DNA of 64,000 nt from Christiangramia fulva. GTDB lineage: Bacteria > Bacteroidota > Bacteroidia > Flavobacteriales > Flavobacteriaceae. The stretch lies in NCBI RefSeq assembly GCF_003024155.1, contig NZ_CP028136.1, positions 2,046,001 to 2,110,000 of the forward strand, written 5' to 3'. The notes below the pieces were generated by a model, which worked only from the letters and a program-made list of their open reading frames with translations, was not told where the DNA came from and made no database searches. Positions 1 to 7,335 of the stretch are shown one piece after another. Every line of letters begins with the position of its first letter. Positions within the stretch are counted from its first letter, which is position 1. The translations under genes and the position numbers were made by a program.

Positions 1-347
1 ATAATGGGCATTGCCTCCACCATTTTTTTTACTTCGGCATTGATTTCAGGGTGTTTGCCTTCAATCGATTTTACCACGGCCTTTCCTTTTTCATTGATTT
101 CAAGAGAAACGGTAGCTTTGCCGCGAATATATTCTCCCTTATCGTTCTTCGGATATTTATAGGTTTTTTTCAGATGCTGCATAAACATCTTGTTAAAACA
201 CTCGTCTTTATCACTGTTATTTTCGCAGCCCGGCCATACAGGGGTAGTTTCTTTAATAGTGATAGTGTTTCCCTCGACTTTTACGCCTTCCTGCGCAAAG
301 GCCTGAATACCGATAAAGACAAAGAATATTAAAAATAGCTTTTTCAT
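1..347 (-). CDS. TonB C-terminal-like secreted protein, partial (3' end outside window)
   Basis: Only the first 115 or so residues are visible; the gene runs off the left edge. It starts MKKLFLIFFVF, a signal peptide probably cut near AFAQ, so the product is exported. The mature part carries VWPGCEN, a second Cys in ECFN, YPKND, and then beta strands rich in Val and Lys like the TonB C-terminal fold. It is a clear paralogue of the next gene (393-770), which shares the VWPGCEN, CFN and YPKND blocks in the same order. TonB-C-like proteins without a membrane anchor are common in Flavobacteriaceae; their role is unknown and I infer none. Confidence 0.75.
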   Translation of the reverse strand, partial: MKKLFLIFFVFIGIQAFAQEGVKVEGNTITIKETTPVWPGCENNSDKDECFNKMFMQHLKKTYKYPKNDKGEYIRGKATVSLEINEKGKAVVKSIEGKHPEINAEVKKMVEAMPI

Positions 348-392
348 AGTTTAAAAATTAGGTTTGGGGCAATGGCCTTTCGGCCGGGTTAA

Positions 393-770
393 TTAAAAAT
401 TAAATGAAAGGGTGAACTCCCTGTCGTCCGGCTCACCATTCAGGGTTCCGGGTTTCATTTTTGGGATTTTCTGAAGCATTTCTTTAGCGGCCTGGTTCAC
501 GGCAGGATTTTTACCCGTAACTTCATTTACAACAACCTCCCCATTTTTTTGAATTGTAAAAGTTACTTTCACTTTTCCTCTTTCGTATTGCCCCTGGTCG
601 TTCTTGGGATATACATATTTCGCCCTTACGTGTTGGGAAAGTTTTTGGTTAAAACATTTTTTTACATTTTTGGCATTTTCACAGCCCGGCCAGACGGGTG
701 ATTTTTGTTGTGCATTGGCAAGGCTGAGCCCACCTAGTAAAAAACATGTAATAACTAATAATTTCTTCAT
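393..770 (-). CDS. TonB C-terminal-like secreted protein
   Basis: 125 residues with a signal peptide (MKKLLVITCFLLGGLSLANAQ). The mature domain contains VWPGCEN, KKCFNQKL, YVYPKND and KVTFTIQKNGEVVVNEV, the strand pattern of TonB C-terminal domains (about residues 50-125). The two cysteines (PGCEN and KKCFN) are conserved in the neighbouring paralogue and could form a disulfide in the periplasm. No proline-rich spacer or TM anchor is present, so it is not a classical TonB. It lies 45 bp downstream of the paralogue's start; the pair looks like a tandem duplication. Function unknown. Confidence 0.8.
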   Translation of the reverse strand: MKKLLVITCFLLGGLSLANAQQKSPVWPGCENAKNVKKCFNQKLSQHVRAKYVYPKNDQGQYERGKVKVTFTIQKNGEVVVNEVTGKNPAVNQAAKEMLQKIPKMKPGTLNGEPDDREFTLSFNF

Positions 771-794
771 GGTAATAAAAATTTAAAATTAGAA

Positions 795-1619
795 TTAAAC
801 AGCCACACTGGCTTTAATGCCAGGATGCGGATCATAATTTTCTAATTTAAAATCTTCAAACTTAAAATCAAAAATATCTTTGACTTTTGGGTTTAATTTC
901 ATCGTTGGGAGCGGTTTTGGGGTTCTGCTTAGCTGAAGTTTTACCTGCTCCATATGGTTGCTGTAAATGTGTACATCGCCGAAAGTATGAACAAAATCTC
1001 CGGCCTCATAACCGCAAACCTGTGCCATCATCATTGTTAGTAGCGCATAAGAGGCAATGTTGAAAGGCACCCCGAGGAATACATCGGCACTGCGTTGGTA
1101 GAGCTGACAGGATAGTTTTCCATCGGCTACATAAAATTGAAAAAAGGCGTGACAGGGTGGGAGGGCAGCTTTCCCGTTAGCCACATTTTCTGAAAAAGAT
1201 TTTGAAGTATCAGGTAACACCGAGGGATTCCATGCCGATACCAGCATGCGCCGGCTATTGGGATTTTTTTTAAGCGTTTCAATTACCTCACTGATCTGGT
1301 CAATCTCTTCGCTGTTCCAATTTCGCCACTGATGGCCATAAATCGGTCCCAGATTTCCATTTTCATCGGCCCATTCGTTCCAGATGCGAACCCCGTTTTC
1401 CTGAAGGTATTTCACATTTGTGTCGCCTTTCAGGAACCATAACAATTCGTAAATGATAGATTTCAGGTGTAATTTTTTCGTGGTGACCATGGGGAAACCT
1501 TCGCTAAGGTCGAAGCGCATCTGGTAACCAAAAAGGCTTCTTGTTCCTGTGCCGGTACGATCTCCTTTATCGGTTCCGTTTTCAAGTACATGCTTAAGAA
1601 GTTCGTGATATTGTTTCAT
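795..1619 (-). CDS. thyA: Thymidylate synthase
   Basis: Makes dTMP from dUMP with methylenetetrahydrofolate as carbon donor and reductant; cytosolic homodimer. The 274-residue protein is close to the usual ThyA length. Visible motifs are the N-terminal [12 protein letters not shown], the nucleophilic Cys in [11 protein letters not shown], the dUMP-binding [20 protein letters not shown], and the C-terminal [11 protein letters not shown] terminator at 1710-1734 separates it from the upstream nucleoside transporter gene, so it probably has its own promoter, although I see no perfect TAnnTTTG box in the 90 bp between. The transporter, this enzyme and the deoxynucleoside kinase near 19.5 kb all serve nucleotide supply. 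Confidence 0.97.
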   Translation of the reverse strand: MKQYHELLKHVLENGTDKGDRTGTGTRSLFGYQMRFDLSEGFPMVTTKKLHLKSIIYELLWFLKGDTNVKYLQENGVRIWNEWADENGNLGPIYGHQWRNWNSEEIDQISEVIETLKKNPNSRRMLVSAWNPSVLPDTSKSFSENVANGKAALPPCHAFFQFYVADGKLSCQLYQRSADVFLGVPFNIASYALLTMMMAQVCGYEAGDFVHTFGDVHIYSNHMEQVKLQLSRTPKPLPTMKLNPKVKDIFDFKFEDFKLENYDPHPGIKASVAV

Positions 1620-1709
1620 TTTTTATGCTGTTATTTTAAAGTGAACCAGTTGCGATGCCAAATTCACTTCGGGAGTTCTAAAAATTTGATATGCAGACTA
1701 AAATAGAAA

Positions 1710-1738
1710 AACAGCATCGATTATGGATGCTGTTTTTT
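1710..1738 (-). terminator. Intrinsic terminator between nucleoside transporter gene and thyA
   Basis: A perfect 9-bp stem (1710-1718 with 1726-1734, arms AACAGCATC and GATGCTGTT) with a 7-nt loop. Reading on the minus strand, a T-rich run follows, as expected for ending the transcript of 1815-3521. On the plus strand it also has a run of T, so it could act both ways. Confidence 0.8.
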
Positions 1739-1781
1739 ATTCAACTTATCAATAGTTTTTCAACTTTTTGAATTTAGTATA

Positions 1782-1812
1782 ACTCAATACTCAATACTCA
1801 ATACTCAATACT
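1782..1812. repeat. Heptamer tandem repeat (ACTCAAT)4.4
   Basis: Four exact copies of ACTCAAT plus ACT, starting right after the stop codon of the nucleoside transporter gene. Read along that gene it is an AGTATTG array in its 3' untranslated region. A similar heptamer array lies at 18423-18457, and an AGTATTGAGTA fragment occurs after metH near 48800. Confidence 0.85.
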
Positions 1813-1814
1813 AT

Positions 1815-3521
1815 TTATCCAATGATCATTCCCGCGATAGTTGCAGAAAGCAGGGATGCAATTGTCCCTCCTATCAGAGCTTTCATACCAAATTCTGAAA
1901 GTGTTTTTCTTTGGCCCGGAGCGAGAGAGCCAATTCCACCAATCTGTATACCAATGGAAGCGAAATTTGCGAATCCGCACAACATATAAGTAGCCATTAT
2001 AACAGACTTCTCGTAGTTAAGGCTAAGCGCGTTCACCGGATTCTTAAGCTCGGCGAGTTGAATGTAGCCAACAAATTCACTTGCGGCAAGTTTTATTCCC
2101 AGCAGCTGGCCCATCAGCATAATGTCTTCTTTAGCGACTCCAATGATCCACATCAATGGAGCGAAAATGAGTCCGAGAACCGACTCCAAAGAGAATTTTT
2201 CGTAAGGTGTGTATTCGGCCATCAGCATATTCAAATGGCTCCAGCCTCCTATCCAGCCTAAAATATAATTGATCATGGCGATAAATGCTATAAATACAAG
2301 AAGCATAGCCGCCACATTCGCTGCCAGTTTAAGTCCTTCCGTAGTACCGTTTGCTATGGCGTCGAGTATATTCGAACCTATTTTATTGGCGGATACTTCC
2401 ACATCGGTATTAATTTTTTCGGTTTGTGGATATAAAATTTTTGAAATTACCACCGCGCCGGGCGCAGCCATTACCGAGGCAGTTAACAGGTGTTTTGCGA
2501 ATTGCAGCCTCAGTTCCGGATCTTCACCACCAAGGAAACCGATGTAAGCGGCGAGTACGCCACCGGCTACTGTTGCCATTCCGCCAACCATGACCAGGAG
2601 AATTTCAGAGCGTGTCATTCTTTCCAAATAGGCTTTGATCAAAAGAGGCGCTTCAGTTTGACCGAGGAAAATATTCCCGGCTACACTTAAACTTTCCGGG
2701 CCTGAAATTCCCAGTAATTTGGTAAGTACCCAGGCCATTCCTTTTACAACTACCTGTATAACTCCCAAATAAAAAAGTACCGATGTTAATGCCGAAAAGA
2801 AAATTACCGTGGGCAGTATCTGGAAAAGGAAAATAAACCCGAAGGAATTCGCATCCATTAGATCACCTAAAAGGAATTCACTTCCGGCTTCGGTAAAATC
2901 AAGTATAAGAACAAATATTTGTCCTACGAACTCAAAGATATCCTGGACAATTTCAATTTTTAAAACACCTATGGCAAGTAGCAGCTGTGCAGCCAGACCC
3001 AGGCCCACTGTTTTCCAGTTTATGCCTTTTTTGTTGCTGCTAAAAAGGAAGGCTATTAAAATAAGTGCGAACATTCCCAGTATTCCCCGCAGGATACTGG
3101 AGGTGCTTATTCCGGCGCTTGGAATGATCTCTTTGGCCGTTGAAGCGGGAACAGCTTCATTTACCGTGGGATTATTAATTTTTAACCGAAGATTTTGGCC
3201 GCTGCTGTTGATGACAAGGGATGAATCTGTGAGTTCTGTTACCCGCAAATGCTGAACACTGTCTTTTGGCGAATTATAAAAAAGGACCAGCAGGTTATTT
3301 TGATAAAGATAGTCACCTTTAGCCAGTGTGTCTTTTGCCGTACTATCCAGAAAGCTAAACCTGCCTTCGTCAAAACGAAGGTACTGGGTATTGGGAAAAG
3401 TTTGTTGTTGGGAAAGGCTATCGGTATCTTTTTCGAATTGCCAGGTCTGGGAAATATTCTGGGAAAATGCTGCAGAAATAAAGAAAAGGCTGAGCAGCAG
3501 GCAATGCCAGGTTTTATTCAT
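1815..3521 (-). CDS. Concentrative nucleoside transporter (NupC/CNT family) with extra N-terminal periplasmic domain
   Basis: 568 residues, about 150 longer than a bare NupC. Residues 1-20 form a signal peptide (MNKTWHCLLLSLFFISAAFS). Residues 21-130 are a small hydrophilic domain of short strands that looks lipocalin-like. From about 142 onward come the hydrophobic helices of a CNT symporter, with the family motif GQTEAPLLIKAYLERMTRSE, a long loop before NILDAIANGTTEGLKLAANV, and SIGIQIGGIGSLAPGQR near the end. By family it imports nucleosides with Na+ or H+. It lies 6 bp after the DUF151 nuclease gene, so the two are likely co-transcribed. The role of the periplasmic domain is not evident; it might bind or present nucleosides (inference). 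Confidence 0.9.
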   Translation of the reverse strand: MNKTWHCLLLSLFFISAAFSQNISQTWQFEKDTDSLSQQQTFPNTQYLRFDEGRFSFLDSTAKDTLAKGDYLYQNNLLVLFYNSPKDSVQHLRVTELTDSSLVINSSGQNLRLKINNPTVNEAVPASTAKEIIPSAGISTSSILRGILGMFALILIAFLFSSNKKGINWKTVGLGLAAQLLLAIGVLKIEIVQDIFEFVGQIFVLILDFTEAGSEFLLGDLMDANSFGFIFLFQILPTVIFFSALTSVLFYLGVIQVVVKGMAWVLTKLLGISGPESLSVAGNIFLGQTEAPLLIKAYLERMTRSEILLVMVGGMATVAGGVLAAYIGFLGGEDPELRLQFAKHLLTASVMAAPGAVVISKILYPQTEKINTDVEVSANKIGSNILDAIANGTTEGLKLAANVAAMLLVFIAFIAMINYILGWIGGWSHLNMLMAEYTPYEKFSLESVLGLIFAPLMWIIGVAKEDIMLMGQLLGIKLAASEFVGYIQLAELKNPVNALSLNYEKSVIMATYMLCGFANFASIGIQIGGIGSLAPGQRKTLSEFGMKALIGGTIASLLSATIAGMIIG

Positions 3522-3527
3522 TTTAGG

Positions 3528-4154
3528 TTATTTTCTTTTGGAAATTTCATCCCTGAGGCGCGCTGCTTTTTCATAATCTTCTTTTGCAACAGCCTGTGAC
3601 AGGAGCTCTTTAAGTTCTTCCAGCGACATTTTTTTATAATCAGAACTTTCATCAGAGGTCATTTCGATCTCTTCTTTCAATAATTCGTCTGAAAGTATCT
3701 CTTCTTCTTTCTTTTCTTCTTTTTCGCTCTGCCGCTCTTCGACTTTCAGGTAAATTCCGGCCTTATCGAGGATATTCTTATAAGTAAAAATAGGAGCGTT
3801 AAAACGGAGTGCCAGCGCAATAGCATCACTTGTTCTCGCATCGATGATCTCTTCGATCCCATCCCTTTCGCAGATGAGACTGGAGTAGAAAACACCGTCT
3901 ACCAGTTTATGGATGATCACCTGTTTTACAACAATTTCAAACCTGTCTGAAAAATTTTTGAAGAGATCATGGGTAAGCGGTCGCGGAGGTTTTATCTCTT
4001 TCTCCAGCGCTATGGCAATAGATTGAGCCTCAAATGCTCCAATTACTATAGGCAGCTTGCGGTCGCCACCAACCTCGTTGAGGATCAGGGCGTAAGCACC
4101 GTTTTGTGTTTGACTGTAAGAAATTCCTTTAATATTCAGGCGCACTAAACTCAT
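3528..4154 (-). CDS. Bifunctional nuclease (DUF151) with C-terminal UVR motif
   Basis: 208 residues. The DUF151 core spans about 1-140, with GGDRKLPIVIGAFEAQSIAIAL and ARTSDAIALALRFNAPIF. An acidic, Lys/Glu-rich linker follows, then a UVR-type helical hairpin at about 170-208 (LEELKELLSQAVAKEDYEKA and AARLRDEISKRK), the module used by UvrB/UvrC for partner contact. DUF151 proteins have been reported to cut both RNA and DNA in some organisms; that activity is family knowledge and not provable here. It sits 6 bp upstream of the nucleoside transporter gene in the same operon, which fits a nucleic-acid salvage theme (inference). Confidence 0.9.
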   Translation of the reverse strand: MSLVRLNIKGISYSQTQNGAYALILNEVGGDRKLPIVIGAFEAQSIAIALEKEIKPPRPLTHDLFKNFSDRFEIVVKQVIIHKLVDGVFYSSLICERDGIEEIIDARTSDAIALALRFNAPIFTYKNILDKAGIYLKVEERQSEKEEKKEEEILSDELLKEEIEMTSDESSDYKKMSLEELKELLSQAVAKEDYEKAARLRDEISKRK

Positions 4155-4240
4155 ACATCAAAATCAATTAAAAAAGCTGCCTAAATAAGGACAGTTAGCC
4201 GCATTTAGACAGCCCTTTTATGGGGCACAATTTATGAAAA

Positions 4241-5209
4241 TTATGCGTTTTTCTCTTTAAATTCCCTCAATTTTTCATTTAATCTGGGTACAACTTCAAA
4301 GGCATCGCCCACCACACCGTAGTCTGCAGCCTTAAAAAATGGTGCTTCCGGATCATTATTAATGACGACTTTGGTTTTTGCGGCATTGATTCCGGCAAGG
4401 TGCTGAATAGCTCCTGAAATACCAATGGCAATATATAAATTGGAAGCAACCGGCTTACCGGTCTGGCCTACGTGCTCACTGTGAGGCCTCCAGCCCATGT
4501 CGCTTACCGGTTTCGAGCAGGCGGTAGCGGCACCCAGAATATCGGCCATTTCTTCTATCATTCCCCAGTTCTCCGGACCTTTTAATCCGCGTCCGCCAGA
4601 AACGACAATTTCGGCGTCGGCAATGGTCACTTTATCTTTTGCTTTATCTACCGATTCTACATTTACTGAAAAATCTTCATCAGAAAGTTGTGGAGTAAAA
4701 TCTTCTTCGGTAGCGGTGGAAGGATGTTCCTTTAAACCGAATGAATTTTTTGAAAGACCTATGATTTTTACCTCGGTAGTGATTTCAGTAAAATTGAAGG
4801 CTTTATTAGTAAAAGCTGCGCGTTTTACGGTAAAAGGTTCAGTGCTTTCAGGTAAAGCCACAACATTTGGAGCGTAACCTGCCTTAAGCTGAACAGCTAA
4901 AAGTGGGGCGAGATATTTTCCGTTGGCGCTCTGGCTGATAACTAAAACTTTTGAACCTTCTTTTTCGGCAGCCTGCTTAATGGCATCGGCATAGGCCTCG
5001 GCATTGAATTTGGAAAGTTTCTCGCTGCTTACTTTCAAAACTTTATCCACTCCATACTTCCCAAGTTCGGAAGTGTCATTAGCATTGAAAGTAATTGCCG
5101 TTACGGAAGTTCCCAGCATATCGGCAACTTCTTGGGCGTAAGACGCTAATTCATAAGAAGCTTTTTTGAACTTTCCTTCTTCTGATTCTATATATGTTAA
5201 AACTGACAT
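4241..5209 (-). CDS. etfA: Electron transfer flavoprotein, alpha subunit
   Basis: 322 residues, standard length. It binds FAD through its C-terminal domain (VSGGRGLKGPENW, SEHVGQTGKPVASNLYIAIG, SGAIQHLAGI) and passes electrons from acyl-CoA dehydrogenases to ETF:quinone oxidoreductase. The N-terminal half has the ETF alpha/beta fold. It follows etfB by 37 bp in one operon. An acyl-CoA dehydrogenase of the glutaryl-CoA type is encoded at 27459-28823 and is a plausible electron donor, but nothing in the sequence links the two loci directly. Confidence 0.97.
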   Translation of the reverse strand: MSVLTYIESEEGKFKKASYELASYAQEVADMLGTSVTAITFNANDTSELGKYGVDKVLKVSSEKLSKFNAEAYADAIKQAAEKEGSKVLVISQSANGKYLAPLLAVQLKAGYAPNVVALPESTEPFTVKRAAFTNKAFNFTEITTEVKIIGLSKNSFGLKEHPSTATEEDFTPQLSDEDFSVNVESVDKAKDKVTIADAEIVVSGGRGLKGPENWGMIEEMADILGAATACSKPVSDMGWRPHSEHVGQTGKPVASNLYIAIGISGAIQHLAGINAAKTKVVINNDPEAPFFKAADYGVVGDAFEVVPRLNEKLREFKEKNA

Positions 5210-5246
5210 TTTCTGATTTTTAAAATTCTTGATTCGTTTTCCCTTT

Positions 5247-5993
5247 TTAAATGACCTTGGCCTCGTTATGAAGCAAATCGATCAATTCATCAAGGTTTTC
5301 TGGATCAACCAGTTTCACTGCTCCTTTTGGCTCGGGTTTTTCGAATTTGACCACTTTTGTTGTTATATCACTTTCAGAAGGCTGTACCACATTAAGAGGT
5401 TTTTTACGAGCCTGCATGATCCCTCTCATATTAGGGATCTTAAGATCGCTTTCTTCCACAATTCCTTTTTGGCCTCCAATGACCAGTGGAAGTTTAGCCT
5501 TAAGTGTTTCCTTACCGCCATCTATTTCCCTTATCGCTGTTGCGGTGTCTCCCTCAACTTCAAGGCCTATGCAGTTATTTACGAAATTTGCTTTGATTAG
5601 TTGGGCGAGCATTCCCGGCACCATTCCGCCGTTATAATCGATGGATTCCCTTCCAGCAATAATAAGGTCATAATTGCCATCCTGAACGACTTTCGCAAGT
5701 TCTTTGGCTACCTGATATCCATCGGTGGGAGTGTTGTCCACACGAATTGCCGCATCTGCACCAATGGCCAGTGCCTTTCTTAAGGTGGGTTCGGTTTCTG
5801 CTCCGCCAACATTTACAACATCTACAGTAGCTCCCTGTTTCTCTTTGAACCACATGGCACGGGTAAGACCAAATTCGTCGTTCGGATTAATTACAAATTG
5901 AACACCATTCGTGTCGAATTTAGTGTCCCCATCAGTAAAATTGATCTTAGAGGTAGTATCGGGCACATGGCTTATACATACTAAAATTTTCAT
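5247..5993 (-). CDS. etfB: Electron transfer flavoprotein, beta subunit
   Basis: 248 residues starting MKILVCISHVPDTTSK, the conserved ETF-beta N-terminus that binds AMP. Other family blocks are INPNDEFGLTRAM, GRESIDYNGGMVPGMLAQL and LPLVIGGQKGIVEESDLKIPNMRGIM, the last containing the recognition-loop region that docks on acyl-CoA dehydrogenases. It is the first gene of the etfBA operon, divergent from pdhB across a 305-bp spacer. Confidence 0.97.
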   Translation of the reverse strand: MKILVCISHVPDTTSKINFTDGDTKFDTNGVQFVINPNDEFGLTRAMWFKEKQGATVDVVNVGGAETEPTLRKALAIGADAAIRVDNTPTDGYQVAKELAKVVQDGNYDLIIAGRESIDYNGGMVPGMLAQLIKANFVNNCIGLEVEGDTATAIREIDGGKETLKAKLPLVIGGQKGIVEESDLKIPNMRGIMQARKKPLNVVQPSESDITTKVVKFEKPEPKGAVKLVDPENLDELIDLLHNEAKVI

Positions 5994-6298
5994 ATATCAG
6001 GTTCTTTTTTTAATAAAACGATTTCGACACGAAGGTAAGTATTTTTAATCAAAAAAAGCTATGCATGCATAGTAAAATGCATCTTAAAATTCTATTATTT
6101 TTTTGGATAATTCTCAATAAATGCGGCGTTCAGTATAAAATCTTTCAGAAGAAATTAATGGAGAATGAGAATATTTGGAAGTAAATTCTTAAAGCCCGTT
6201 TAAATAAGCGCTTTCCGAAAATTTTAATCGGCAAATATGGTATTTACCTTACTGAATTACTATTTTTGCTCCTCAGGAATAAAATTTAAGAAATTATA
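5994..6298. promoter_or_regulatory. Divergent etfB / pdhB promoter region
   Basis: 305 bp without a gene between two divergent starts. Toward pdhB there is a -7 element TATTTTTG at 6261-6268, matching the Bacteroidota consensus TAnnTTTG about 30 bp before the ATG; I see no TTG at the right distance for a -33 box. Toward etfB only a weak TACCTTCG-like box is visible. No small ORF or RNA family recognised. Confidence 0.55.
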
Positions 6299-7276
6299 AT
6301 GAGGACAATTCAATTTAGAGAAGCCGTTGCCGAGGCGATGAGCGAAGAAATGCGAAGGGATGAAAGCATTTATTTAATGGGGGAAGAGGTTGCCGAGTAT
6401 AATGGCGCCTACAAAGCTTCCAAAGGAATGCTTGAAGAATTTGGTCCCGATCGCATTATAGACACTCCTATTGCCGAGCTTGGATTTTCGGGTATTGGCG
6501 TTGGATCGGCGATGAATGGCAACAGGCCTATTATTGAATTCATGACTTTTAATTTTTCACTGGTTGGTATCGACCAGATCATCAATAATGCCGCTAAAAT
6601 GAGGCAAATGAGCGGTGGGCAATTCAATATTCCCATTGTTTTTCGCGGTCCTACGGGTTCTGCCGGCCAGCTGGGAGCAACGCACTCACAGGCATTTGAA
6701 AACTGGTTCGCGAATACTCCGGGACTTAAAGTTATCATTCCTTCTACTCCTTATGATGCGAAAGGCCTTTTAAAAGCTGCGATTCGCGATGATGATCCGG
6801 TTATTTTTATGGAAAGTGAGCAGATGTACGGCGATAAAGGTGAAGTGCCGGAAGAGGAATATGTGATCGAGATCGGTAAAGCCGATATTAAAAGGGAAGG
6901 AACCGATGTAACTATTGTTTCTTTCGGAAAGATCATAAAAGAAGCCCATGCGGCAGCTGAAAAACTTGCTGAAGAAGGGATCTCCTGCGAAATCATTGAT
7001 TTGAGAACTATTCGTCCCATGGATCACGACGCGATAATCAATTCTGTGAAAAAGACCAACAGGCTTGTAGTTCTTGAAGAATCCTGGCCATTTGGAAGTA
7101 TTGCCACTGAAATTACTTACCAGGTGCAGTCACAAGCTTTTGATTATCTGGATGCTCCTGTTGTGAAACTGAATACGGCCGATACACCGGCACCTTATTC
7201 CCCGGTTCTGCTGAAGGAATGGTTGCCTAACAGCGAAGATGTTGTTAAAGCCGTTAAAAAGGTAATGTACAAGTAA
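6299..7276 (+). CDS. pdhB: Pyruvate dehydrogenase E1 component, beta subunit
   Basis: 325 residues, the usual length for an E1-beta of the alpha2beta2 type. It forms the thiamine-diphosphate site with a separate alpha subunit that is not encoded in this window. Motifs seen: MGEEVAEYNGAYKASKGMLE, RIIDTPIAELGFSGIGVGSA, EFMTFNFSLVGIDQIINNAAK, FRGPTGSAGQLGATHSQ, and C-terminal EESWPFGSIATEI. The complex converts pyruvate to acetyl-CoA. It is followed by its own terminator, so it is probably monocistronic. Confidence 0.96.
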   Translation: MRTIQFREAVAEAMSEEMRRDESIYLMGEEVAEYNGAYKASKGMLEEFGPDRIIDTPIAELGFSGIGVGSAMNGNRPIIEFMTFNFSLVGIDQIINNAAKMRQMSGGQFNIPIVFRGPTGSAGQLGATHSQAFENWFANTPGLKVIIPSTPYDAKGLLKAAIRDDDPVIFMESEQMYGDKGEVPEEEYVIEIGKADIKREGTDVTIVSFGKIIKEAHAAAEKLAEEGISCEIIDLRTIRPMDHDAIINSVKKTNRLVVLEESWPFGSIATEITYQVQSQAFDYLDAPVVKLNTADTPAPYSPVLLKEWLPNSEDVVKAVKKVMYK

Positions 7277-7297
7277 ACATATTCAGCTTATCTTTGA

Positions 7298-7328
7298 AAC
7301 TTCATCGATATCGATGGAGTTTTTTTTT
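7298..7328 (+). terminator. pdhB terminator
   Basis: Stem of 11 bp with one G-T wobble (7298-7308 with 7311-7321) around the TCGATATCGA centre, followed by a run of nine T. It decides the next start: the upstream in-frame codon at 7294 lies inside this terminator. Confidence 0.85.
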
Positions 7329-7335
7329 GCTTAAA

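Noticed and set aside
604..786. ORF antisense to the TonB-C-like gene, and many similar ORFs on the opposite strand of confident genes
   Set aside because: They have no recognisable domains and overlap strongly supported coding sequences.
6000..6060. etfB promoter TACCTTCG with upstream TTG on the minus strand
   Set aside because: Spacing between the boxes is about 12 nt, too short for the 17-23 nt consensus.
7294..7335. Alternative upstream start giving 14 extra residues to the DUF5686 protein
   Set aside because: The codon lies inside the pdhB terminator stem and would put a hydrophilic segment before the signal peptide.
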